Assembly (NCBI RefSeq): GCF_014268455.2
Contig: NZ_CP077085.1
Coordinates: 3,017,001-3,081,000, forward strand
Direction of reading: 5' to 3'
Length of the DNA stretch: 64,000 nucleotides
DNA from: Pseudomonas shahriarae
GTDB taxonomy: Bacteria > Pseudomonadota > Gammaproteobacteria > Pseudomonadales > Pseudomonadaceae
Shown: positions 18,150-28,146 of the stretch, piece by piece
Position numbering within the stretch: the first letter of the stretch is position 1
How the letters are laid out: each line of letters starts with the position of its first letter
Made by a program: the position numbers and the translations under genes
Notes under the pieces: model-generated
What the model saw: only the letters and a program-made list of their open reading frames with translations
Databases searched by the model: none
What the model was told of the DNA's origin: nothing

Positions 18150-19416
18150 CGGGCGCGCCCTAGCCGGGATCCGATCCAATACGAGCGACCTGTCAGATTC
18201 CGTCACGGCCTACGCGGCATGGGGGCCGCGCGATGGGAGTGACAACGCGCTGATCAACTCCAGCACCCTGATCAACGATGTGGGTGACATCAGTTCTTCG
18301 GCGAGTAGCTCGACCCGCAGCGGCACCCAGCAATCCGGTGAAGTAGGCCTGAAGGGCAAATTCCAGACCGGGCCTGTGGGCCACGCCTGGACCCTCGCTA
18401 CCACCCGTTTCACCTCCGACAACAGCTTCAAGGACGCCAGGGCCGGTATTCCCGGTACCACCCATTTCGACAACCTGGACTTTGGCGACACACCGACCTT
18501 CCCGGGTTATGGCGTGACCACCTCGCAGACCCGCGCGACCCTGGGCAGTTATGCGCTGGCCGATACCCTGTCTTTCGCCGATGACCGCGTGCAATGGACC
18601 GTGGGCGCCCGCCGCCAGCGCGTGGAAAACACCACCGAGAACTTCGGTGACCGGGCGTCGAAAGTCCGCTACGACGAAAGCCGCGTCTCGCCGGCCACTG
18701 CGCTGTTGGTCAAAGTGACGGACAAGGTGTCGCTCTATGGCAACTACATCGAAGGCCTGAGCCAGGGCGCTACGGCACCTGATACGGCGGCGAATCGCGA
18801 TGCAGTCATGCAGCCTTACCAGACCAAGCAATACGAGGTAGGGGCCAAGGTCGACCTGGGCACGTTAGCCCACACCGTCAGCCTGTTCCAGATCGAGAAA
18901 CCGAGTGCCTATACCAATCCGGCCACCAATATCTTCGGCGTCTACGGCGAGCAACGTAACCGTGGTGTGGAGTGGTCGTTCTTCGGTGAGCCGCTACCGC
19001 GCCTGCGCCTGATGGGGGGCGCGACCTATACCCAGGCGGAAATGACCAAGGTGGTCGCCGGCGGCGTCAAAGGCGAGCAAGTCACCGGCGTACCTAAGGT
19101 GCTCGCCAAGCTGGGCACCGAATACGACCTGCTTGACGTGCCTGGGCTGACCTTGATCGGTAATGTCAACCATACCGGTAAGCAATACGCGACCAACGAC
19201 CATCGGGTCTCGCTGGACGCTTACACCACCTACGATGCGGGCGCGCGCTATGCCTTCAAGGTCGAGACCAAGCCGGTGACCCTGCGCGCCACCGTGCAGA
19301 ACGTCACCAACAAGGCGTACTGGCTCGGTTCGTGGAACGGCGGTGACGGCAGCGGCCTTTCCGGTGGTTTGGGTGCACCGCGTACCTTGCTGGTCTCGGG
19401 TACCGTAGATTTCTGA
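18150..19416 (+). pseudogene. TonB-dependent siderophore receptor, N-terminally truncated remnant
   Basis: The open frame encodes roughly the last 420 residues of a TonB-dependent receptor barrel. Recognisable stretches include LYGNYIEGLSQG, YQTKQYEVGAKVDL, RNRGVEWSFFGEP and the terminal GAPRTLLVSGTVDF with a C-terminal Phe. The signal peptide, TonB box, plug domain and first strands (about 300 residues in this family) are missing. Upstream the frame runs into the end of the AraC gene (open back to 18019), so no exported product is expected. The remaining barrel is undamaged by stops, which suggests a fairly recent deletion. Confidence 0.85.
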
Positions 19417-19442
19417 CGGGGCCTGGAGCAACGCATACAAAG

Positions 19443-19470
19443 ACGCCTGCAGCGATGCAGGCGTTTTTTT
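19443..19470 (+). terminator. Rho-independent terminator after the receptor remnant
   Basis: Perfect 8-bp stem ACGCCTGC (19443-19450) / GCAGGCGT (19457-19464) with a 6-nt loop, running into seven T residues. It lies 27 bp after the receptor stop and was presumably its original terminator. Confidence 0.92.
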
Positions 19471-19506
19471 GTCTGTGGCGCGTAACCCCAAGCGGCACCG
19501 ATCAGG

Positions 19507-19626
19507 TTGACGTTTTCCCTGCGCATCATCGACCGGCTGCTGGATTTCAGTACGGCGGTCACCGATGGCTTGTTTTTCATGTCGTCCGCGGACCTGCTGG
19601 AGGAACTTGCGAAGCGTGAACCTTAG
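19507..19626 (+). pseudogene. DyP-type peroxidase, C-terminal remnant
   Basis: A 39-codon open stretch reads IIDRLLDFSTAVTDGLFFMS, then SADLLEELAKREP and a stop. It resembles the C-terminus of class B dye-decolourising peroxidases (YDRxLDFSTAxTGTLFFVPS pattern). Nothing upstream continues the protein: the frame meets a stop at 19483-19485 beside the receptor terminator. Only the tail survives. The identification rests on one conserved block. Confidence 0.6.
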
Positions 19627-19644
19627 ACCGCCGCCCGGTCACGG

Positions 19645-20523
19645 TCACTTCGCCACCGCCGACATCAGCAACTTGCGAATTTCACCCGTAATCGCACTTT
19701 TGGTGCCTTGCTCCAGAATCCCTACCCGGCGTACTGCGAGGTCCCCCGGCAGCGGCAATACGCGCAAGCTGGGGTCTTTATGCCAGTCAAAATTTTTCAG
19801 CAGCGGTACGATCGCCACTCCGACTTGCTGACGCACCAGGTCGGCGATGCCGATGATCGAGTTCAGCTCGAGGATTTCCAACGGCTCCACCGATTCACTC
19901 TTGATGATCGACTGCACCTTGCGGCCTACGGCGGTGGAACGGTCATAGCGAATGAACGGCTGGGTCCTGAGCAATTCCACGGCGTCGTTGATGCCGGCGG
20001 TTTGCGCGGTGTTGGCGAGCATGACGATGGGCTCGTTGTAGAGCAGGGTCCAGCTCAATCCGTCAAAGTTTTGCCGTGCCGTCTCGATCAGCAATGCTGC
20101 GTCGAGCTTGGCGGCGTGTACCAGGTTGACCACTTCGTCGGAGCGGGCGGTCATCAGGTTGACGGATATGCGAGGGTGCAGCTTTTTCAGTTGCACCAGG
20201 CAATTGGCGAGCAGGCCCATGCCGGAGGTAATGCCGCCGATGGACACTTCACCCTCCATGGCCATGCCATCGGGTGCCTCGGCAATCATTTGCTCGTAGT
20301 CCGCCAACAGGCGCTTGGCCTTGGGCAGTAACAACACGCCATCGCGGCTCAGCTTGATCTGTCGCTGGCTACGGTCGAACAGCGGTCGGCGCATCTCTTC
20401 TTCGAGGGCACGCATTTGCTGGCCAACGGCTGCGTTGGTGAGGGCCACACGGTCGGCGGCGGCGGCAAAACTGCCGTACTCGGCGACGGCGATAAACGTC
20501 TTGAAGAAACGAATGTTGCTCAT
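19645..20523 (-). CDS. LysR-family transcriptional regulator
   Basis: 292 residues with the N-terminal winged helix (FKTFIAVAEYGSFAAAADRV) and a C-terminal periplasmic-binding-like effector domain. It is divergent from the alpha/beta hydrolase gene at 20655 that opens the ABC transporter-aminotransferase cluster, and is the likely regulator of that cluster. The effector is unknown. Confidence 0.88.
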   Translation of the reverse strand: MSNIRFFKTFIAVAEYGSFAAAADRVALTNAAVGQQMRALEEEMRRPLFDRSQRQIKLSRDGVLLLPKAKRLLADYEQMIAEAPDGMAMEGEVSIGGITSGMGLLANCLVQLKKLHPRISVNLMTARSDEVVNLVHAAKLDAALLIETARQNFDGLSWTLLYNEPIVMLANTAQTAGINDAVELLRTQPFIRYDRSTAVGRKVQSIIKSESVEPLEILELNSIIGIADLVRQQVGVAIVPLLKNFDWHKDPSLRVLPLPGDLAVRRVGILEQGTKSAITGEIRKLLMSAVAK

Positions 20524-20654
20524 GGGGAGGACCGCGTTTATGGGCTCGCCTGCATGGTAAAGGTTTTGTTTACATTGGCTAAAGTTAAATTAGTTTTTCT
20601 TTTTATAGTGCTCGACCAATACTCAAGTCCGAACTGACTTGGCGAACTTTCTCA

Positions 20655-21521
20655 ATGAGCAATCCAGATATCAGCCCTGAAGACGCAGCATTACGTGCGG
20701 CAAAAAACGTCTATCACCTTGGCGCGACCACCGTGTACTCCCACCATCAGGACAGCCGGTTTGCCTACACCCTTTACGTGCCTGAAGCCATCGAGGACAC
20801 CTCCCGGCCGGTAGATCTGGTGGTCTCGCTGCACGGCTCGACCCGTGCGATGGAGCTTTACCGCAATGGCTTCGCGGAATTTGGCCGCTGGAACGATTGT
20901 GTGATCCTGTCGCCGCTGTTCCCGGTCGGCGTGCTGGGCGACGGCAATGGTGATGGCTACAAGCAGATGGTCGAAGGCGATATCCGTTACGACCAAGTAT
21001 TACTCGACATGATTGCCAGCGTTGGCAAGCGCTACGGTCGCAGCTTCGATACCTTTGCACTGTTCGGCTATTCCGGTGGAGGGCAATTCACCCATCGCTT
21101 CTGCTATCTGCACCCCGAAAAACTCTGGGCTGCGTCCATTGGCGCGCCGGGCTCGGTGACCCTGCTTGATGCCGATCAGGACTGGTGGGTCGGCGTGCGG
21201 GACTTTGCCACACGCTTTGGCAAACCGTTGAACCTACCAGCCTTGCAGCGATTGCCTGTGCACATGGTGGTGGGTGATTCAGACCTCGAAACCTGGGAAA
21301 TTACCCACCGAGAAGACGGCAAACACTTCATGGCCGGTGCCAACGCTGCCGGACGTACGCGACCAGAGCGCCTGGCTACCTTGAAGTCCAGCTTCGAGGC
21401 TGCCGGTGTGCAGGTGCACTTCGACCTGCTGCCCAACGTCGCGCACCAGGGCATCAAGGCCATGCCGGCTGCCCAGGACTTTTTCGCCAAGGTGTTGCGC
21501 CACAAGCGCAGCTTGGGCTGA
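20655..21521 (+). CDS. Alpha/beta hydrolase (putative esterase/amidase)
   Basis: 288 residues with no signal peptide. The oxyanion-loop segment is SLHGSTR (~58-64), the nucleophile elbow is GYSGGG (Ser140), an acid lies near D208 in VVGDSD, and the base is H264 in NVAHQG, giving a complete catalytic triad. It is the first gene of the LysR-controlled cluster and precedes a peptide-type ABC importer, so hydrolysis of an imported ester or amide is inferred. The exact substrate is unknown. Confidence 0.78.
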   Translation: MSNPDISPEDAALRAAKNVYHLGATTVYSHHQDSRFAYTLYVPEAIEDTSRPVDLVVSLHGSTRAMELYRNGFAEFGRWNDCVILSPLFPVGVLGDGNGDGYKQMVEGDIRYDQVLLDMIASVGKRYGRSFDTFALFGYSGGGQFTHRFCYLHPEKLWAASIGAPGSVTLLDADQDWWVGVRDFATRFGKPLNLPALQRLPVHMVVGDSDLETWEITHREDGKHFMAGANAAGRTRPERLATLKSSFEAAGVQVHFDLLPNVAHQGIKAMPAAQDFFAKVLRHKRSLG

Positions 21522-21646
21522 TACACCGCAGGTGATGCACTCAGAAAAGACCGCATAACAATAATCAAGGATTCACTCATTCTGATGCCGGTCCTGCCTT
21601 GGCTCCCGCCACTGACCGGAAAATTCCTTCAAGGAGTCTTTCTCCC

Positions 21647-23215
21647 GTGAATAGTTACGTAAAGACGGCATTGGCCGTCGTAATGTCGGCGTGCACCTTT
21701 TCCATGGCCGTTGCCCAGGACAAGGTCATCAGCGTTGGGCTCAACGGTGATATCCGCAGCACCGACCCAGGCGTCAACCGCGACGACAACACCGACGCGG
21801 TGATGATGCATATCGTCGAAGGATTGGTGGCGTACCGTGAAGACACCAGCATCGCCCCGATGCTAGCCAGCGGCGTTGACGTTTCGGCGGATGGCCTGCG
21901 CTACACCTTTACCCTGCGCGACGGCGTGCACTTCCACAACGGCCAGCTATTGACGGCCAAGGATGTGCAATGGACCTGGCAGCGCTACCTGGACCCCAAG
22001 ACTCAATGGCGTTGCCTGGCAGAGTTCGATGGCCGCGGTGCGGCCAAGATCGTTGATATCGCCAGCCCCGATCCGAAAACCGTGGTGTTCACCCTGGATC
22101 AGGCCAATGGCTTGTTCCTGGCCGCCATGGCCCGTCCGGATTGCGCGGGCAGCGGCATCCTGCATCCAGACTCCCTGGCCGCCGATGGCAGTTGGCGCGC
22201 ACCGATTGGCACCGGCCCGTTCACCCTGGGAAAATGGCAGAAGGGCCAGTACGTCGAATTGGATCGCTTCAAGCAATACACCCCACGTGCAGAAGGCGCG
22301 GTGGACGGTTACACCGGCAACAAGCAGGCGTTTGTCGACACCGTGCGGTTCGAGGTGATCCCCGATTCGGCCTCGGCGAAGGCAGCGTTGCTGTCGGGTG
22401 GCGTGGACCTGCTGCCGGACGTGACCGCAATGGATGCCGCACAACTCAAGCAGGTCCAGAACCTGCAGATCCAGGTCAGCCCGATCATGACCATCAGCGG
22501 GTTGCTGTTCCAGACCCGCGACCCGTTGCTCAAGGACGTGCGCATCCGTCGTGCAGTGGCGTTGTCCCTGGATTACGCGCAGATGGTGGCGGCGTTGTCC
22601 GATGGTTTGTCGGTGGTCAACAACTCAATCATTCCCACAGCGAGTCCGTACTACGCCGGCACCGCGCACCAGGGTTATACCTACAACCTCGACGAGGCCC
22701 GGCGCCTGTTGAAGGAGGCCGGCTACAGCGGTGAAAAAATCCGCATGCTGGTCAACAAGCGCTACCCACAGATGTTCGACATGGGTTTGCTCAGCCAAGC
22801 CATGACCCAAGCGGCAGGGTTGAACATCGAGATGGAAACCCTGGAGTGGGGCACACAGTTGGAGCGTTACCAGACCGGTAGCTACCAGATGATGTCGTTC
22901 TCGTACTCAGGACGTTTCGATGCGGCGCAAAGCTACGAATCGGTGATCGGCGACAAGGACAAGGAACCGCGTAAGGTCTGGGACAACCCCGAAGCCCTGA
23001 CCATATTGCGTGAGGCTCAGCGTGAAGTTGACCCAGCCAAGCGCCGGCCACTGTTCGACAGGCTGCACACGCTGATGCTCAAGGATGTGCCCATGGTGGT
23101 TATCTATAACGGCACTGCCATTGGCGCCATGGGCAAGCGCGTCGAGGGGTATCGTTCCTGGCCTGTTGCCAAGCCGCGCCTGTGGGGCGTGAAGCTGCTC
23201 GACACTTCCAAGTAA
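21647..23215 (+). CDS. Peptide/opine-type ABC transporter, periplasmic substrate-binding protein
   Basis: 522-residue SBP family 5 (DppA/OppA-like) protein. The signal peptide ends near SMAVAQ, followed by VISVGLNGDIRSTDPG and the family's LRYTFTLRDGVHFHNGQ block. The GTG at 21647 has AAGGAG 10 nt upstream. It is followed directly by two permease genes and a fused ATPase. Family members bind di/oligopeptides, opines or glutathione. The dedicated hydrolases downstream suggest a ligand with an amide bond. Confidence 0.9.
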   Translation: MNSYVKTALAVVMSACTFSMAVAQDKVISVGLNGDIRSTDPGVNRDDNTDAVMMHIVEGLVAYREDTSIAPMLASGVDVSADGLRYTFTLRDGVHFHNGQLLTAKDVQWTWQRYLDPKTQWRCLAEFDGRGAAKIVDIASPDPKTVVFTLDQANGLFLAAMARPDCAGSGILHPDSLAADGSWRAPIGTGPFTLGKWQKGQYVELDRFKQYTPRAEGAVDGYTGNKQAFVDTVRFEVIPDSASAKAALLSGGVDLLPDVTAMDAAQLKQVQNLQIQVSPIMTISGLLFQTRDPLLKDVRIRRAVALSLDYAQMVAALSDGLSVVNNSIIPTASPYYAGTAHQGYTYNLDEARRLLKEAGYSGEKIRMLVNKRYPQMFDMGLLSQAMTQAAGLNIEMETLEWGTQLERYQTGSYQMMSFSYSGRFDAAQSYESVIGDKDKEPRKVWDNPEALTILREAQREVDPAKRRPLFDRLHTLMLKDVPMVVIYNGTAIGAMGKRVEGYRSWPVAKPRLWGVKLLDTSK

Positions 23216-23226
23216 GGTGTAGCGCT

Positions 23227-24168
23227 ATGTTTCGATTCATATTGCACAGGCTCGGCATGGCGGTGCCGACCCTGTTACTGATCTCGGTGATTGTGTTCGC
23301 CTTGATCCGCCTGATCCCCGGTGACCCGGCGCTGTTGATGCTAGGCGACATGGCCGACCCGCAAAGCCTTGCCGATATGCGCAGCAGCCTGGGGCTTGAC
23401 CACTCAGTGGTGACCCAGTACCTGATCTGGATTAAATCGGTGCTCAGTGGCGACCTCGGTGTGTCCATCAGCAGCCGCCAGCCGGTGTTGGAATTGCTGC
23501 TTGAGCGCTTCAGTGTCAGTGCGACCGTGGTGCTGGTGGCAGTGTTGCTGGCGACCCTGCTCGCAGTGCCGGTGGGCTTGCTCGCAGCCTGGAAGCAAAA
23601 CAGTGCGATGGATCTGGGCCTGGTGGCGACGGCAACGTTGTTGCTGTCGGTACCCAGCTTCTGGTTGGGTTTGTTGCTGCTGTATGTCTTCGGCATTCAA
23701 TTGGGCTGGTTGCCGGTGATCGGTTACGTCGGCTTTGCCACTGACCCGATGAAAGCCTTGACCTATGTGGTGCTGCCGATCATCACCTTGACGCTGGTGG
23801 AGTTCGGTGCAATTGCCCGGATGGCACGGGCCAGCACCATTGAGGTGCTACGCCTGGAGTACATCGCCCATGCCCGGGCCAAGGGATTGTCGGAAAGCGC
23901 GGTGCTGTGCCGGCACGCCTTGCGCAACGCATTTGCACCGACCTGGACCTTGATTGGACTGATCCTTGGCAACTTGCTGGGCGGCATTGCGGTGCTGGAA
24001 ACGGTGTTCACCTTGCCAGGTATCGGCCGATTGATGGTCGATGCGATTTTCTCCCGCGACTACCCGGTGTTGCAGGGATGCCTGCTGCTGGTCACCTGCA
24101 TCTATGTGTTGGTCAACCTGTTGGTGGATCTGCTGTATCCGCTGTTCGATCCAAGGGTGAAGCTATGA
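23227..24168 (+). CDS. ABC transporter permease, DppB type
   Basis: 313 residues with an N-terminal helix (MFRFILHRLGMAVPTLLLIS) and the IRLIPGDPA motif typical of DppB/OppB. The EAA-like loop is EYIAHARAKGLSESAVLCRH. The start at 23227 lies 11 bp after the binding-protein stop. The stop overlaps the next permease start by 4 bp, showing translational coupling. Confidence 0.92.
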   Translation: MFRFILHRLGMAVPTLLLISVIVFALIRLIPGDPALLMLGDMADPQSLADMRSSLGLDHSVVTQYLIWIKSVLSGDLGVSISSRQPVLELLLERFSVSATVVLVAVLLATLLAVPVGLLAAWKQNSAMDLGLVATATLLLSVPSFWLGLLLLYVFGIQLGWLPVIGYVGFATDPMKALTYVVLPIITLTLVEFGAIARMARASTIEVLRLEYIAHARAKGLSESAVLCRHALRNAFAPTWTLIGLILGNLLGGIAVLETVFTLPGIGRLMVDAIFSRDYPVLQGCLLLVTCIYVLVNLLVDLLYPLFDPRVKL

Positions 24169-25034
24169 ACCTCAAGACTCCTGCCTTGCCCACCGTGGCG
24201 GCGATCCAGCCTCGGCGGCGCCGGCGTTACCCGCCGCTGAACGCCCTGATCGGCGCCAGCTTGCTCGCGGCACTGGTGTTGCTGGCATTGCTCGGCGTGG
24301 TGTGGACGCCTTACGACCCGCTCAAACTGGACCTGCTCTCACGCCTGCACCCACCGAGCGCCATGCATTGGCTGGGTACCGACGAGTTTGGCCGGGATGT
24401 GTTCAGCCGGCTGATCATTGGTGCGCGTACCAGCTTATGGATCAGCCTGCTCTCGGTCAGCGTGGCGGTGATCTGCGGCACGGTGATCGGCATGCTCGCC
24501 GGTTACTTGCGTGGCTGGACCGACCGGGTGCTGATGATGCTCAACGATGCGTTGCTGGCGTTCCCCGGCATTCTTATGGCCCTGGGCATCATGGCAATTG
24601 TCGGTGCGAGCCAGTACGGCATCGTGCTCGCCCTGGGTATCGCCTACACCCCTTCGGTGGTGCGGGTGGTACGTGGCAGCGTGCTGTCGCTGCGTGAGTT
24701 GGAGTTCATCGAGGCTTCGCGGGTGATCGGCAACTCCGAGCTGTACACCATGTTCCGTCACATCACTCCAAACTGTCTGGCGCCGCTGTGTGTATTGGCC
24801 ACCAGCATGTTTGGCTGGGCGTTGCTCTCGGAGAGTGCGCTGAGTTTCCTCGGCCTCGGGGTTCCACCGCCGGCCGCGACCTGGGGCAGCATGCTCTCGG
24901 CGAGCCGCACTTATATCTCGACGGCGCCGTGGCTGGGGATCTTCCCGGGCATCTTTATCAGCCTGACGTTGCTGGCTATCAATTTGTTCGGCGATGCCTT
25001 GCGTGATCGTCTCGACCCACGCATGAGGAAATGA
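24165..25034 (+). CDS. ABC transporter permease, DppC type
   Basis: 289 residues. A short cytoplasmic N-terminus rich in Arg is followed by about six helices. The DppC/OppC signature HWLGTDEFGRDVFSRLIIGA is clear, as is the loop EFIEASRVIGNSELYTMFRH that contacts the ATPase. ATG 24165 overlaps the upstream stop, and its own stop overlaps the next start region. Confidence 0.92.
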   Translation: MNLKTPALPTVAAIQPRRRRRYPPLNALIGASLLAALVLLALLGVVWTPYDPLKLDLLSRLHPPSAMHWLGTDEFGRDVFSRLIIGARTSLWISLLSVSVAVICGTVIGMLAGYLRGWTDRVLMMLNDALLAFPGILMALGIMAIVGASQYGIVLALGIAYTPSVVRVVRGSVLSLRELEFIEASRVIGNSELYTMFRHITPNCLAPLCVLATSMFGWALLSESALSFLGLGVPPPAATWGSMLSASRTYISTAPWLGIFPGIFISLTLLAINLFGDALRDRLDPRMRK

Positions 25035-25036
25035 GC

Positions 25037-26668
<1,632 letters not shown>

Positions 26669-26707
26669 GTACTGCTGCACCCCAGGCCACGGCATTAAAA
26701 CCCAACC

Positions 26708-26732
26708 CTTCGCAAATCGACGATTTGCGAAG
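26708..26732. repeat. 25-bp near-perfect palindrome upstream of the porin gene
   Basis: CTTCGCAAATCG at 26708-26719 is exactly mirrored by CGATTTGCGAAG at 26721-26732 around a single A. There is no T-run, and with a one-base centre it cannot form a good RNA terminator, so a dimeric protein's operator is more likely. It lies 40 bp after the ATPase stop and 66 bp before the porin start. Confidence 0.6.
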
Positions 26733-26798
26733 CGGGCGAAGCCATGGCCGAAGAAAACAAAAACAACCCCACTCAACCTGTCTGCCAGGAACCTACAC

Positions 26799-28079
26799 AT
26801 GAATAACCGCATCAATAAAGTTGTCACCAGTGCCAGCGTCATGGGCGCCGGTTTCATGCCCTTGTTTGCCCAGGCCGACTTAGTCGCCGATAGCAAAGCG
26901 GCGCTGGAGTTGAAGAACTACTACTTCAGCCGCGACTACCGCGAGTCCAGCGGACAGAACAAGCGTGCCGAATGGGCGCAGGGTTTTATCCTCAAGCTCG
27001 AGTCGGGCTTTACCGATGGTACCGTGGGCTTGGGCCTGGACGCGGTAGGCATGTTGGGCATCAAGCTCGATTCGAGCCCGGACAACTCCGGCACCGGGCT
27101 GCTGGCGCGCTCCAGCATGGCCGAGCCAGGCTCCCCCAGCTACGCCCGCCGAGCCCATGACAACTACTCCAAACTTGGCCTCACCGGTAAGGCGCGCCTG
27201 GCCAAAAGCGAGTTGCGCGTGGGTTACATGGTGCCTGACCTGCCGACGCTGCAGCCGAACCTGAGCCGCTTGTTCCCGCAGAGTTTCAGCGGTACTGCAC
27301 TTACCTCCAAGGACATCGACAAGCTGACACTGACCGCGGGCCAACTGGACCAGGTCAAGCAGCGCGACTCAACCCATTACGAGGATATGGGGCTTACCAG
27401 TCAATACGGCGCCTACAAAAGCAGCGCCAAGAGCGATGAGTTCCGCTATGCCGGCGGCGAGTACGCACTCACACCGACGACCTTTGTGACCTACCAGTTC
27501 GCGCAACTGGAAAGCCTGTACCAACAGCATTACCTGGGCTTGAAAAACAGCTTCAAGTGGGGCCCTGGCATGTTCAAGACCGATATCCGCTACTTCAGCG
27601 CCAGTGAAGACGCTGCGGCCCTGGCCGGCAAGGTGGATAACCGGGCGTTGAGCACGCGCATCGGCTATGGCCTCTACGGCCACAACCTCAGCGGCGGTTA
27701 CCAGGAACAGTACGGTTCGACGCCGTTCACGTATGTGGACGGTACCAACACCTACCTGTTCACCGAGTATCAACTGGCCAACTTCTCCCAGACCGGCGAG
27801 CGCGTATGGCATGCCCGCTATGACTATGACTTCGCCTCGCTGGGCATTCCGGGCCTGCTGTTCTCGATGCGTTATGCCAAGGGCGACAACGCCAAGGTCA
27901 TCGGTTTCAACGGCGAAGGACGCGAGTGGGAGAGGGACTTGAGCCTCGGCTATGTGGTGCAGAGCGGCACGTTCAAGGATGTATCGCTGCGTTGGCAGAA
28001 CGCCAGTGCCACGAGCAACTTCGCCCGTGACACCAACGAAAACAGAGTGATCCTGGGCTACACCGTGGCGCTCTGGTAG
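26799..28079 (+). CDS. OprD-family outer-membrane porin
   Basis: 426 residues with a signal peptide ending LFAQA, a mature start rich in aromatic strand residues (LELKNYYFSRDYRES), and a C-terminal strand VILGYTVALW. It belongs to the substrate-specific OprD/Occ channels. It follows the ABC ATPase in the same direction and probably supplies the same compound across the outer membrane. AACAAAAA and AAAAACAA (26756-26766) in the leader match the Hfq/Crc AANAANAA pattern, suggesting carbon catabolite control. Confidence 0.88.
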   Translation: MNNRINKVVTSASVMGAGFMPLFAQADLVADSKAALELKNYYFSRDYRESSGQNKRAEWAQGFILKLESGFTDGTVGLGLDAVGMLGIKLDSSPDNSGTGLLARSSMAEPGSPSYARRAHDNYSKLGLTGKARLAKSELRVGYMVPDLPTLQPNLSRLFPQSFSGTALTSKDIDKLTLTAGQLDQVKQRDSTHYEDMGLTSQYGAYKSSAKSDEFRYAGGEYALTPTTFVTYQFAQLESLYQQHYLGLKNSFKWGPGMFKTDIRYFSASEDAAALAGKVDNRALSTRIGYGLYGHNLSGGYQEQYGSTPFTYVDGTNTYLFTEYQLANFSQTGERVWHARYDYDFASLGIPGLLFSMRYAKGDNAKVIGFNGEGREWERDLSLGYVVQSGTFKDVSLRWQNASATSNFARDTNENRVILGYTVALW

Positions 28080-28086
28080 CGGTAAT

Positions 28087-28117
28087 GGCGTGCAACAGGA
28101 ACAGCCTGTTGCACGCC
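28087..28117 (+). terminator. Strong stem-loop after the porin gene
   Basis: GGCGTGCAACAGG (28087-28099) pairs perfectly with CCTGTTGCACGCC (28105-28117) around the 5-nt loop AACAG: 13 pairs, 7 bp after the porin stop. It lacks a T-tract, so it may be an mRNA 3'-end stabiliser or attenuator rather than a full terminator. The serine hydrolase gene starts 30 bp later. Confidence 0.6.
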
Positions 28118-28146
28118 CAAGCAGTGGAAATGAGGGGATAGATCAG

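Noticed and set aside
18019..19416. 465-residue fusion protein starting inside the AraC gene
   Set aside because: Its first ~40 codons are the AraC gene read in another frame, and it has no ribosome-binding site or signal peptide. I treat it as a truncated receptor pseudogene.
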